From Actinosynnema sp. ALI-1.44 (GTDB lineage: Bacteria > Actinomycetota > Actinomycetes > Mycobacteriales > Pseudonocardiaceae), in assembly GCF_001984155.1 (NCBI RefSeq), contig NZ_MTQO01000054.1, forward strand, positions 682,001 to 746,000: a stretch of DNA of 64,000 nucleotides, read 5' to 3'. Positions 25,198-33,807 of the stretch are shown here, piece by piece (positions within the stretch are counted from its first letter, which is position 1; the number at the start of each line of letters is the position of its first letter). Under the pieces are notes generated by a model. It had not been told where the DNA came from. It saw only the letters and a program-made list of their open reading frames with translations, and did no database searches. Both the position numbers and the translations under genes were made by a program.

Positions 25198-26325
25198 ATG
25201 CGAACCCTGCGAAGCACTGTCGGCCTGGTCCTACTGCTCACCGCCGTCCTTGCGCAGGCGCCTACGGCGTCCGCGGACGCGGTGGTCCGAGCGGTCGCGG
25301 CTGACGTTCACCTCTTCTACTACCCGTGGTACGGCAGCCCGGCGGTACACGGCGCCTACCGGCACTGGCCGCAAGGCGGCCACACCCCGCCCGACGACGT
25401 CGGTGCGGACTTCTACCCCACGCTCGGCGCGTACGACTCCGGCGACACCGCGGTGATCGACCAGCACATGCGGATGATCCAGCAGTCCGGCGCGGGCACG
25501 ATCGTGACGAGCTGGTGGGGACGAGGCTCCTATGAGGACAGTGCGGTACCCGCGCTGCTGTCCTCGGCGACACGGTACGGCATCAAGGTCGCATGGCACC
25601 TTGAGCCGTACTCCGGCCGTACCGCCGAGTCCACCGTCGCGGACATCGGCTACATCAACTCGAAATACGGGGGCAGCCCGGCGTTCTACCGCGCGGCCGC
25701 CTGGGGGAACCGCGGCGCGTTCTACGTCTTCGAAAGCCTGCGGATCACCGACTGGACCGCGCTGGAGCAGGTCAGGGCGAGCAGTATCGTGCTCGCTCAG
25801 ACGACCGACGCGTCCCGCGTGGCCCACTTCGGCGGTATGTACACCTACGACGGCATCGCCGGGGCGACCGCTCCCGGGTGGAAGAACGCATCGGACTTCT
25901 GCAAGGCCAACGGTTTGGTGTGGGCGCCGTCCGTGGCACCCGGCTACATCGACGACCGCGCCGTGCCGGGCAACACCACCCCGACGGTGGGCCGTGACAA
26001 CGGCGCGATGTACGACAGGCAGTGGGGCAACGCGCTCGGCGTCAGTCCGTCGTGGGTTTCGGTGACATCCTTCAACGAATGGCACGAAGGGTCGATCATC
26101 GAACCGGCCAGGTCGAATCCGCCGTCCGGGCACGGGTATCTGACCTACCAGGGCGCGTACGGCCGGACAGGTGCCGCCGCGGAAACCGCCTACCTGGACC
26201 GTACCCGTCACTGGGTCGGCCAGTTCACCGCCGGAGCTCCAGCAAACCCGTCGCCGCGGACCGCGGCGAAGCCGACCCGCGCAGCGTCACCCCGCGCGTG
26301 GCAGCGGTCGGCCCGAAGCTGGTGA
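25198..26325 (+). CDS. Secreted GH99-like glycosidase
   Basis: A 375-residue protein with a Sec signal peptide (cleavage likely after 'ASADA', near residue 28). The mature part begins 'FYYPWYGSP...HW', contains 'GTIVTSWWGRGSYED' and ends with 'SVTSFNEWHEGSIIEPA', the NEWHEGxxIEP block of glycoside hydrolase family 99 (endo-alpha-1,2-mannosidase/mannanase). It may cut alpha-mannan outside the cell. The last 30 residues (Pro/Ala/Arg-rich, after 'HWVGQFTAG') look unlike the rest: good third-position bias moves to another frame there. Confidence 0.82.
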   Translation: MRTLRSTVGLVLLLTAVLAQAPTASADAVVRAVAADVHLFYYPWYGSPAVHGAYRHWPQGGHTPPDDVGADFYPTLGAYDSGDTAVIDQHMRMIQQSGAGTIVTSWWGRGSYEDSAVPALLSSATRYGIKVAWHLEPYSGRTAESTVADIGYINSKYGGSPAFYRAAAWGNRGAFYVFESLRITDWTALEQVRASSIVLAQTTDASRVAHFGGMYTYDGIAGATAPGWKNASDFCKANGLVWAPSVAPGYIDDRAVPGNTTPTVGRDNGAMYDRQWGNALGVSPSWVSVTSFNEWHEGSIIEPARSNPPSGHGYLTYQGAYGRTGAAAETAYLDRTRHWVGQFTAGAPANPSPRTAAKPTRAASPRAWQRSARSW

Positions 26326-26417
26326 TCGCCGAGTCGCTGGAGAAGGACACTGTCGGCGACGCGATGTTCAGGCCATTGTGGATGAAGCTGCTGCCGCTCA
26401 CCGAGCCAAGACGGTGA
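26243..26417 (+). pseudogene. Possible gene remnant overlapping the GH99 3' end
   Basis: In the frame two bases ahead of the GH99 frame, about 58 codons have very high third-position GC and read as ordinary protein (including 'VAAVGPKLVIAESLEKDTVG') up to a TGA. No start codon or ribosome site fits. It could be the C-terminal stub of a deleted gene. I do not recognise the family. Confidence 0.3.
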
Positions 26418-27285
26418 CGAGGGCGTCGGTCAGTTCGGCCGCGTACCGGCCGTCGGGGTCCAGGTCCGGGTCGTAGATCGCCAGGTTCGCCCCCACGCAC
26501 TTCTCGTGCGCCAGCATCGGCCGCAGCAAGTCGACCAGTTCGCTGTACCGCAGTCCACCCGGGTCCGGGGCGTCGGCGGCTGGCATCACCTCGATGTCCA
26601 GGACATCCACGTCCAGGTGCAGCCAGAACCCGTCCAGCGCGGTGAGATCCGCCAACGCACTGGCCGCGACCGAGCCTGCCCCCTGCGCCTGGATCTGCGA
26701 GGACGTCCACGCCGTGATCCCCGCTTCGGCGAGGTTGGGGACGTCCTCGTCGTCGTCGCGGTGGCCGAGGACCACGATGTCACTGTCCTGGACGTACGGT
26801 CCGTGCCCGTCGATGTCGGTCACGTCCGCCTGGCCGCGTCCAGTGGCCAGCGCCAGCGTTTCCGCTGCGGCGGCACCAATCCGGCCGGCTTGACTCGCCC
26901 GCAGGAAGTCCGCACTGCCGTCGAAGTACGCCAGTCCATAACGGCCACGCTGGCGAAGGGCGAGCACCGGAGCGAGCATGATGCTGCAATCCCCGCCCAG
27001 CAACACCGGGAATTCCCCGTTGTCCAGCAGCCCGGCCACGCGGTCGGCCAGTCGCGCTGTGTACTCGGCGATCCCCGCTGCGTTGAACAGGCCTTGACCG
27101 CTGGACCACTCGGCGATGTCGTAGCGCGGTGGCACCACGTACCCGGCGTCGCGTGCGCCTATCCGGTTGAGCAGTCCCTGGTCCCGGAGCGCGCCCGCCA
27201 TCTTGTAGCAGCCGGGGACCACGCCCGGTGCGGGCATCCTGAGTCCGAGGTTGGACGGTGCGTCCAGGACGGCCACGGGTTTCAT
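26398..27285 (-). CDS. Arginase/agmatinase-fold protein with altered metal site
   Basis: A 295-residue ureohydrolase-fold protein. The family blocks align as 'LLGGDCSI' (Asp99, Cys100), 'YFDGSADF' (Asp122, Ser124, Asp126) and 'HLDVDVLD' (Asp225, Asp227). Compared with the arginase ligand set (H101, D124, H126, D128, D232, D234), the four aspartates are kept but both histidines are replaced, by Cys100 and Ser124. Hydrolysis of arginine or another guanidino compound is therefore doubtful; a different metal or a non-catalytic role is possible. Stands alone between convergent GH99 and an upstream terminator. Confidence 0.8.
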   Translation of the reverse strand: MKPVAVLDAPSNLGLRMPAPGVVPGCYKMAGALRDQGLLNRIGARDAGYVVPPRYDIAEWSSGQGLFNAAGIAEYTARLADRVAGLLDNGEFPVLLGGDCSIMLAPVLALRQRGRYGLAYFDGSADFLRASQAGRIGAAAAETLALATGRGQADVTDIDGHGPYVQDSDIVVLGHRDDDEDVPNLAEAGITAWTSSQIQAQGAGSVAASALADLTALDGFWLHLDVDVLDIEVMPAADAPDPGGLRYSELVDLLRPMLAHEKCVGANLAIYDPDLDPDGRYAAELTDALVTVLAR

Positions 27286-27329
27286 CCACTACCCCCAGTG
27301 CTTCGGTTCGCGCCCGGGGATCATATGCC

Positions 27330-27364
27330 GGAACGGCACTCGCACGCCCGGTGAGTGCCGTTCC
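27330..27364. terminator. Perfect 12-bp hairpin upstream of the arginase-fold gene
   Basis: GGAACGGCACTC (27330-27341) and GAGTGCCGTTCC (27353-27364) are exact complements around an 11-base loop. It is the second of two hairpins after the GH16 gene (leftward) and could back up termination before the arginase-fold gene. Confidence 0.6.
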
Positions 27365-27395
27365 ATGTCGTTCTGGGCAGGACGCCGATGAGAGT

Positions 27396-27434
27396 GGGCG
27401 CTGTGCCCGGTGCAGGGGATCCGGCACAGCGCCC
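27396..27434 (-). terminator. Hairpin terminator of the GH16 gene
   Basis: GGGCGCTGTGCC (27396-27407) and GGCACAGCGCCC (27423-27434) are exact 12-bp complements starting 7 bases after the GH16 stop codon on the minus strand. There is no U-tract, as is common in high-GC actinobacteria. Confidence 0.7.
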
Positions 27435-27440
27435 GGCTCG

Positions 27441-28697
27441 TCACACGGCGGCGTTCCACTTCTGGTTGGCACTGCCGGTGCATTCCCAGAGTTGGAGCCT
27501 CGTACCGTTGGCCGAGTTGTTGCCGGTGACGTCGAGGCACTTGTTGGCCTGGATGTTCACGATGTCGTTGGCGCCGCTGATGGCCCACTGTTGTGCGCCG
27601 GAACCGTTGCAGTCCCACAGTTGCACCAGGGTGCCGTTGGCGGTGCCACCACTGGCGGCGTCAAGGCACTTGCCGAGTGCTTGTAGCTGGTTGCCGTTGC
27701 GAGTCCAGCGCTGTGCGGCCGTTCCGTTGCAGTCGTAGAGCTGGACGGCGGTTCCGTTGGCGTTGTTGGCGCCAGCCACATCCACGCATTTGCCTGCCAG
27801 ACCGGTGATCTGACCTCCGCCGCCACCTCCAGGAGCGTCGGTGACGCGGACGTAGTCGACCACGAGGGTGTTGGGCATCGGTGTGCTCGCGTTCGGGTCG
27901 CCGGGCCAGTACCCGCCGACGGCCAGGTTCAGCAGGAGGAAGAACGGCCGGTTGTTGAACACCCACGTCCGTCCGCCGAGATCGGCGGGGGTGCGGCGCT
28001 GGTACTCCTGACCGTCGACCGACCAGACCAGCAGGTTCGGTGACCAGTCGAGGGTGAACGTGTGGAAGCCGTCGGCGAAGCGCGGACCGTTGTACGCGGC
28101 ACCGATGCCGTCCGCGCCGGAGTAGCCGGGGCCGTGGATCGTGCCGTGCACGGTGTTGGGCTCGAAACCGACGTTCTCCATGACGTCGATCTCGCCGTTG
28201 TCGGGCCACGTGCCGCCGGTGGTGCCCATCATCCAGAACGCGGGCCACATACCCTGGCCGTGGGACATCTTCAGCCGCGTCTCGAAGCGGCCGTAGGTCT
28301 GGCTGAACTTGCCGACCGTGTTCAGCCGGGCCGAGGTGTACTCGCAGCGGCCGTACCAGCAGTTGTAGTTGCCCGGGTTCTCCCGGCGCGCTGTGATGAC
28401 GAGGTTGCCCTGGCCGTCGAGGGCCGCGTTGCTGGTGCGGTTGGTGTAGTACTGCCGCTCGTGGTTGTTGACGTTGTCGCCGACTTCCATGTTCCACTTG
28501 CTGCCGTCCACCGCGGTTCCGGCCGGGCCGTTGAACTCGTCGGCGAACGTGGTCGCGGCGATGCTCATGTCGGGTGCTGGGGCGGCGGCCGCCTGCGTGC
28601 CAAGCGCAGCGCCCACCAGAAGGGAACCGAACAGGGCAGCCGCGGAGACCACAGCTGCCGCCCGGTTTCGCCGTGGGGACAGGCGGATGGACATCAT
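27441..28697 (-). CDS. Secreted GH16 beta-1,3-glucanase with ricin-type lectin domain
   Basis: A 418-residue protein. Long signal peptide ending near 'TQAAAAPAP' (about residue 40). GH16 domain about 45-285 with the catalytic 'GEIDVMENVG' (ExDxxE, near 168) and 'HGQGMWPAFWMM'. A GGGGGG linker leads to a ricin B-type beta-trefoil (CBM13-like) of about 120 residues with three QxW-type repeats (AAQRW, AQQWA, NQKWN). It likely hydrolyses laminarin-like or fungal wall glucan. The ATG 5 bases after GAGAGG is preferred; GTG two codons earlier is possible. Confidence 0.93.
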   Translation of the reverse strand: MMSIRLSPRRNRAAAVVSAAALFGSLLVGAALGTQAAAAPAPDMSIAATTFADEFNGPAGTAVDGSKWNMEVGDNVNNHERQYYTNRTSNAALDGQGNLVITARRENPGNYNCWYGRCEYTSARLNTVGKFSQTYGRFETRLKMSHGQGMWPAFWMMGTTGGTWPDNGEIDVMENVGFEPNTVHGTIHGPGYSGADGIGAAYNGPRFADGFHTFTLDWSPNLLVWSVDGQEYQRRTPADLGGRTWVFNNRPFFLLLNLAVGGYWPGDPNASTPMPNTLVVDYVRVTDAPGGGGGGQITGLAGKCVDVAGANNANGTAVQLYDCNGTAAQRWTRNGNQLQALGKCLDAASGGTANGTLVQLWDCNGSGAQQWAISGANDIVNIQANKCLDVTGNNSANGTRLQLWECTGSANQKWNAAV

Positions 28698-28720
28698 TGT
28701 CACCTCTCGTGCAGGGTTGC

Positions 28721-28732
28721 GAGAGCGTTCTC
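28721..28732. promoter_or_regulatory. Candidate LacI-family operator before the GH16 gene
   Basis: GAGAGCGTTCTC is a near palindrome centred on CG, 24 bases before the GH16 start. It resembles the actinobacterial CebR-type operator (TGGGAGCGCTCCCA), a LacI-family site controlling glucan use. A weaker relative lies at 31986-31999. Confidence 0.45.
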
Positions 28733-29097
28733 ATCCGGGGTGTGCGAGACCCGATTCAGTTGTTCCAGTGGATGAACGAATGGGGTGCGACGGGAGACGT
28801 CAGCAGTATATGCATGGTCTAGACCAAGGCGGCAACACCCGGCGGGTGTGCCCCCGTGGGACGTGTCGTCGGCCCAGATTATTTTAACCTCAAATAAAGA
28901 CGTGAACAAGGCTCTGGCCAGCGTAAGGGCCGCTCGATTTCAGCGAAACGCCGCGCTGTGGGCCTTGACGCACGTCGAGTCGTCGGTGTTTTCCTGCGTG
29001 TGCCCGTGCCACGACCCAATTCACGGAGGAGCGCGAATGGTCCAGTCTGTATGTCCACAATGGATGAACAGGCTGGGCGAGAGACCTCCGGTTGCGG
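28733..29097. other. Gap with AT-rich inverted repeat
   Basis: I see no gene in 365 bases. TTATTT (28879-28884) and AAATAA (28892-28897) form an inverted repeat inside the only AT-rich stretch, similar in composition to sites beside the ROK genes. It may be an operator for a ROK protein acting on the GH16 promoter, but it lies about 180 bases upstream of that start. Confidence 0.35.
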
Positions 29098-30321
29098 CTA
29101 CGCGGCCTCGGTGCTCACGCGCGGATCGGCGCCCTCGTCGAGCAAGGCCGCGACCGGCAGCGTGGCCGCGCCGACGGCGACCGCGTCCGGACCGAGCTGG
29201 CACAGCTCGATCGACGCCACACCATACGGATGCCGCAACGCGTGCGCCTTGGCCACCTGGCGGACTGTCGGGAGTAGACGGCCGCCGATGGACAGACCGG
29301 CCCACCCGCCCAGCACGATCCGCTCGGGGTTGAACAGGTTGATCAGGTTCGCGATCCCCGCGCCGAGGTACCCGGCGGTCTCGTCGAGCACCTTCGCCGC
29401 CGTCTTGGACCGGACGGCCGCCGCGACCAGCGCGTCCAACTGGGACTGTTCGTCGGAGCCGGGGATGTCGCGCCCGCCACGGGCTTTGCGGTACCGGTCG
29501 AGAATGCCCTCGGCGCCGACGTACGCCTCAAGGCACCCGTGTGAGCCGCAACGGCACAGCCTGCCGTCGTAGACGAGCGTGGTGTGGCCCCATTCGCCCG
29601 CGCTGCTGGTGGAACCGCGGTACGTGGTGCCGTCCGCGATCACCGCGGCGCCGACGCCGGAGCCGATCAACGCGATCACGGCGTGCCGCGCGCCGCGCCC
29701 GGCGCCGAACCACATCTCCGCCTGGCCGAGGGTCTTGGCGCCGTTGTCGAAGAACAGCGGCAGGGTGATCCCCCCTGCGCGCAGCAGTTGTTCGAGCGCG
29801 ACGCCTTCCCAGCCGATCGTCTGCGCGTGCACCACGACGGGGTCGCTTTTCTCGACCGTGCCCGGCACGCCGACACCGATGCCGAGGACGGTGCGCTGCT
29901 CGACGCCGGACGCGCGCAGCACCTCGCCGACACCGGAGACGATCTGGGCGGCCACCTCGGCCGGGTCGGGCCGGGTCGAGGCCATCGGGTGCTCGGCCGC
30001 GGCGAGCCGGTTCATCGCCAGGTCGAACAGTTCCACCTTCACGCCGGTCTCACCGACGTCGATCCCGATCACATGGCCGTACGCCGGGTCGACGCGCAGC
30101 AGCACCCTGGGGCGCCCGCCGTCGGACTCGACCAGCCCGGCCTCGATGATCAGCCGGTCGTCGACCAGCTCGCCGGTGACGTTGCTGACCGTCGCCGCGC
30201 TCAACCCGGTGAGCTGGCTGAGTTCGTGTCTGCTCAGGGGGCCGTCGAAGAACAGCTTGGACAGCAGCGTGGAGCGGTTGTGACGGCGCAGGTCCCGGAC
30301 CGTGGTGCGCTTCGGTGCCAT
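29098..30321 (-). CDS. ROK-family transcriptional regulator, leftward copy
   Basis: A 407-residue ROK protein. The N-terminal winged HTH (about 1-75) has 'LRRHNRSTLLSKLFFDGPLSRHELSQLTGLSAATVSNV'. The sugar-kinase-fold domain has 'VIGIDVGETGVKVELFDL' and the ROK zinc motif 'CRCGSHGCLE'. AAGGAG precedes the ATG. ROK regulators answer to sugars or sugar phosphates. It diverges from a second, related ROK gene 153 bases away and neighbours glucan-degrading genes, so beta-glucan-derived sugar is a plausible effector. Confidence 0.92.
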   Translation of the reverse strand: MAPKRTTVRDLRRHNRSTLLSKLFFDGPLSRHELSQLTGLSAATVSNVTGELVDDRLIIEAGLVESDGGRPRVLLRVDPAYGHVIGIDVGETGVKVELFDLAMNRLAAAEHPMASTRPDPAEVAAQIVSGVGEVLRASGVEQRTVLGIGVGVPGTVEKSDPVVVHAQTIGWEGVALEQLLRAGGITLPLFFDNGAKTLGQAEMWFGAGRGARHAVIALIGSGVGAAVIADGTTYRGSTSSAGEWGHTTLVYDGRLCRCGSHGCLEAYVGAEGILDRYRKARGGRDIPGSDEQSQLDALVAAAVRSKTAAKVLDETAGYLGAGIANLINLFNPERIVLGGWAGLSIGGRLLPTVRQVAKAHALRHPYGVASIELCQLGPDAVAVGAATLPVAALLDEGADPRVSTEAA

Positions 30322-30413
30322 GACCGGCTCCTTTCCGGATCCAGCGGTTGTCGAGTGGCCGCCCGGTGGTCACTGTCGGCAACAGCATGCCCCACCAGGC
30401 CAAACGCCTGCCA

Positions 30414-30435
30414 TAAATTAAATTTTCAATTAAAC
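30414..30435. promoter_or_regulatory. AT-rich operator candidate between divergent ROK genes
   Basis: The stretch holds AATTAA twice (30416-30421 and 30428-30433, 12-base period) within TAAATTAAATTTTCAATTAA, in a region otherwise above 65% GC. ROK regulators generally bind AT-rich operators. It lies about 40 bases before the rightward ROK start and 95 before the leftward one. Confidence 0.45.
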
Positions 30436-30474
30436 CAAGTCTCTGCTGATGCCCTGCCGTGGCACAATCCACAC

Positions 30475-31644
30475 GTGCTCCGGCCCACCCAGCAGACAAC
30501 GCGTGACCTGCGCCGACACAACAGATCGGCACTGCTGTCACGGCTCTACCTCAACGGACCGGGGAGCAGGCTCGAGCTGATGCAGGCGTCCGGCCTGAGC
30601 TCGGCGACCGTCAGCAACGTGATCTCCGACCTGATCAACGACGGGATGGTAGCGGAGGCGGGCTCCGTCGACTCGGACGGCGGCAGGCCGAGGACCCTGC
30701 TGCGGGTCCGCTCGGAGTACGGCAGCGTGGTGGGTGTCGACATCGGCGAGACGCACGTCCAAGTAGGCCTTTTCGACTGCACGCTGAACACGCTCGACAC
30801 CGCGACGTACCCGCTGGGAGGCACCGAACTCGACCCCGATCGGGTGGTTGAGCTGGTGACGCGCGGCATCACGGCGGTCACCGCGTCGCTCGGGCCCGTG
30901 TCGCTGCTCGGAGTGGGTGTCGGCGTGCCGGGCGCGGTCATGCCGGACGGTCTGGTCCACGCGCCCACGCTGAACTGGGCAGGCGTGCCGCTGGTGTCGA
31001 TGCTCCGGTCGTCGGTGGCGGCGCCGGTGTACGTGGACAACTGCGCAAGGACGCTGGGACAGGCCGAGATGTGGCGCGGCGCGGGCCGGGACGCCTCCCG
31101 CGCGGTCATCGCGTTGCTCGGCGTCGGTGTCGGCGCGGCGGTGGCGACCGGGTCGGATTCCTGCCGCTCCGCCACGTCCACGACCGCGGAATGGGGGCAC
31201 ACGGTCGTGCGGGTCGGCGGCGCAGCCTGCCGCTGCGGTTCGCACGGGTGCCTGGAGGCCTACATCGGCGCGGAGGCGATCCTGAGCCGGTACGGCAGGC
31301 CGCTGTCCGCTTCGGACACCGAGTCGCGGATGGCCGAGCTCGCCCGCCTGCCGGACCGCGACGCCAGGCGAGTGGTCGAGGAAACCGCGGAGTACCTCGG
31401 GATCGGCATCGCCAACCTGGTCAACATGCTCAATCCGGACAAGGTCGTGCTGTCCGGCTGGGTGTCGGCGGTGCTGGGGCCGGTGGTGCTCCCAGCCGTG
31501 CGGGACACCGTCAAGCGGCACGCACTGCCGTACTTGTTCGCGCAGACCGAGATCGAGCTGGGGAGACTGGGCAACGAGGAGGTCGCGCTCGGCGCGGCCA
31601 CGTTGCCCGTACTGCGGCTGCTGGCCACCGGTGGCCGGGCGTAG
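30475..31644 (+). CDS. ROK-family transcriptional regulator, rightward copy
   Basis: A 389-residue ROK protein sharing the whole layout of its divergent neighbour: HTH with 'LRRHNRSALLSRLYLNGPGSRLELMQASGLSSATVSNV', kinase-like fold with 'VVGVDIGETHVQVGLF', and zinc motif 'CRCGSHGCLE'. The start is a GTG with no visible ribosome site, so a leaderless message is possible. The two ROK genes look like an old duplication by inversion. Likely regulates the oligosaccharide importer downstream. Confidence 0.9.
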   Translation: MLRPTQQTTRDLRRHNRSALLSRLYLNGPGSRLELMQASGLSSATVSNVISDLINDGMVAEAGSVDSDGGRPRTLLRVRSEYGSVVGVDIGETHVQVGLFDCTLNTLDTATYPLGGTELDPDRVVELVTRGITAVTASLGPVSLLGVGVGVPGAVMPDGLVHAPTLNWAGVPLVSMLRSSVAAPVYVDNCARTLGQAEMWRGAGRDASRAVIALLGVGVGAAVATGSDSCRSATSTTAEWGHTVVRVGGAACRCGSHGCLEAYIGAEAILSRYGRPLSASDTESRMAELARLPDRDARRVVEETAEYLGIGIANLVNMLNPDKVVLSGWVSAVLGPVVLPAVRDTVKRHALPYLFAQTEIELGRLGNEEVALGAATLPVLRLLATGGRA

Positions 31645-31742
31645 CAAGCCGGTTGTCCACTCCGCGACAGCTCTGGTCGACGGGAAGTCCTCCGTGGACG
31701 CCGTTCGATGGCGGTCGGCGAAGTCATGCAGGCCGACAGCTG

Positions 31743-31904
31743 GTTGCGGCGGAGGCGTCGCCCTACCCGTTCGTCATCACGGGTACATTGCTGCGCGTGT
31801 TGCCGGTGATCGTCTTGTTCCTGGCCATCCAGCGGTACGGGCGGATCGACCCAGTGAGCGAGGCGGTGGGACAGCGATTACTTTACGCCTTAAATTTAGG
31901 GTGA
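31743..31904 (+). pseudogene. Remnant of a carbohydrate ABC permease (MalG-type C-terminus)
   Basis: After the rightward ROK gene one frame reads 'PFVITGTLLRVLPVIVLF' then 'LAIQRYGRIDPVSEAVGQ', closely resembling the last helix and tail of MalG-type sugar permeases (VAGALLA..PVLLVFLFFQRY). There is no start, no upstream permease sequence and no partner genes. I read it as a decayed fragment of an earlier sugar importer. Confidence 0.5.
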
Positions 31905-32133
31905 TTTCGTAATCTGTTCGTTATTGACGTGACCCGCGCCACGCGGTTGACTCCCATCCATTGGCCGGAGCGCGACCGGCCACCGTGAGAGCGTGTCCAT
32001 GGAGGCCACGCCCCCGAGGACGGCCCAGGGACCGAATGGCCCCGGCACCGCCGAATGCCGGGTTGAGCGTCGCGAGTTGTCTTGTTGTGCCCGTGTAGTC
32101 CCACGACCGAACCAAGACCACGAAGGAGGATCC
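31905..32133. promoter_or_regulatory. Upstream region of the oligosaccharide importer
   Basis: Non-coding. At its left edge a CCTTAAATTTAGGG element (31892-31905) with a TAAATTTA core is another AT-rich ROK-type candidate. TGAGAGCGTGTCCA at 31986-31999 matches 10 of 14 positions of the CebR-type LacI operator. The region ends with the AAGGAGG ribosome site at 32123-32129 for the binding-protein gene. Confidence 0.4.
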
Positions 32134-33807
32134 ATGCGAGCCAAGCGCACTGTCGCCTTAGCCCTCGCTGGCATCCTGTCGATGGCCAGCCTCGCCGCCT
32201 GCAGCAGCAGCAACAGCGGGGCCAACGGCTCGAAGAGCTCGACGTCAGTGCTGAACGTCGGTATGCCCAACGGCCCGCAGACCGAGAACAACAACCCGTT
32301 CGTCAACACCTCGGCTGCCAAGCAGTCGGGTTACATGCGGGCGATCTACGAGCCGCTCGTGATGTACAACGAGGTCAAGACCAGCGACAACACCAAGCCG
32401 TGGCTGGCGACCAAGTGGGAGTGGTCGGACAACTACCGCAAGATCGTCTTCACGATCCGGGACAACGTGAAGTGGTCCGACGGGCAGCCGCTGACCGCCG
32501 ACGACGTGGCGTACACGTTCCAGCTGCTGCGGGACAACCCCGGCCTGAACATCGACAGCGTCAAGTACAAGGACATCAGCGCGTCCGGCAACCAGGTCAC
32601 GCTGGGCTTCGACGGCTCCCAGTTCGTCTACCAGAAGAAGATCCTCGAGCAGTTCGTCGTCCCCAAGCACCAGTGGTCGACGTTCGCCACGCCGGCCACC
32701 GAGACGGTGAAGAACCCGATCGGCAGCGGCCCGTACACGCTCAAGACCTTCACCCCGCAGACCGTCACCCTGGTCGGTCGTGCGGACTACTGGCAGGAAG
32801 CGCCCGCGGTCAAGGAGATCCGCTACACCTCCTACAACGACAACCAGGCGCAGACCACGGCGCTGGCGACCGGCCAGGCCGAGTGGAGCTTCGTGTTCAT
32901 CCCGAACCCGCAGGCGGTCTACACCAGCAAGGACCCGAAGAACTACAAGCTGTGGTTCCCCGGTGTGCTCGGCATCCACGGCCTGATGTTCAACACCAAG
33001 GTCAAGCCGTGGGACAACAAGTTCCTGCGCCGCGCGGTCAACATGGTGGTCAACCGGGACGACATCTTCACCCAGGGTGAGGCGGGCTACTTCTACCCGA
33101 AGGTCGACAACATCACGGGTATCCCGACGCCGACCGGTGATCCGTTCATCTCGGCGGAGTTCAAGGACAAGAAGGCGACCGTCGACGTCGCCGGTGCCAA
33201 GAAGCTGCTGACCGACAACGGCTTCACCTACCAGGGTGACAAGCTGATGGACCCGACCGGCCAGCCGGTCACGCTCAAGACCATCGTGCCGTCGGGCTGG
33301 TCGGACTACGTGACGAACCTGGAGATCATCAAGGACAACCTCAAGGGCATCGGCATCGAGTCCACCGTGGACAAGATCAACCAGGACGCCTGGAGCAAGG
33401 CCATCGACACCGGTGACTTCCAGGGCTCGATGCGGTGGACGAACAACGGCATCACGCCGTACGACATCTACCAGACCATCATGGACGGCGCGTTGTTCAA
33501 GCCGATCGGCCAGGCCGGAACCAACGGCAACTACGGCCGTTACGAGAACCCGGCCGCCACGGCGGCGCTGAACTCGTTCGCCAACGCGCCCGACGAGGCC
33601 TCGCGTACGGCGGCCATGACCGAGCTGCAGAAGATCTTCGTCGACGAGATGCCCGCGGTCATCACCTCGGCGGCCAGCGTCGGCGGCCAGTACTCGACGA
33701 AGAACTGGGTCGGCTGGCCGGACGAGCAGAACTCGTACGCTCCTCTGCAGCCGACGTTGGAGAACGCGCTGGACATCATCATGCGGCTCAAGCCCGCGGG
33801 CTCATGA
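32134..33807 (+). CDS. ABC importer substrate-binding lipoprotein, family 5 (oligopeptide/oligosaccharide type)
   Basis: A 557-residue SBP_bac_5 protein. Lipoprotein signal with lipobox LAAC, Cys23. Family blocks include '[27 protein letters not shown]', '[27 protein letters not shown]' and '[13 protein letters not shown]'. Strong AAGGAGG site before the ATG. First gene of a transporter operon that ends in a beta-glucosidase, which points to beta-linked oligosaccharides rather than peptides; family-5 proteins with cello- or laminari-oligosaccharide specificity are known in Thermotoga and Pyrococcus. Confidence 0.9.
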   Translation: MRAKRTVALALAGILSMASLAACSSSNSGANGSKSSTSVLNVGMPNGPQTENNNPFVNTSAAKQSGYMRAIYEPLVMYNEVKTSDNTKPWLATKWEWSDNYRKIVFTIRDNVKWSDGQPLTADDVAYTFQLLRDNPGLNIDSVKYKDISASGNQVTLGFDGSQFVYQKKILEQFVVPKHQWSTFATPATETVKNPIGSGPYTLKTFTPQTVTLVGRADYWQEAPAVKEIRYTSYNDNQAQTTALATGQAEWSFVFIPNPQAVYTSKDPKNYKLWFPGVLGIHGLMFNTKVKPWDNKFLRRAVNMVVNRDDIFTQGEAGYFYPKVDNITGIPTPTGDPFISAEFKDKKATVDVAGAKKLLTDNGFTYQGDKLMDPTGQPVTLKTIVPSGWSDYVTNLEIIKDNLKGIGIESTVDKINQDAWSKAIDTGDFQGSMRWTNNGITPYDIYQTIMDGALFKPIGQAGTNGNYGRYENPAATAALNSFANAPDEASRTAAMTELQKIFVDEMPAVITSAASVGGQYSTKNWVGWPDEQNSYAPLQPTLENALDIIMRLKPAGS

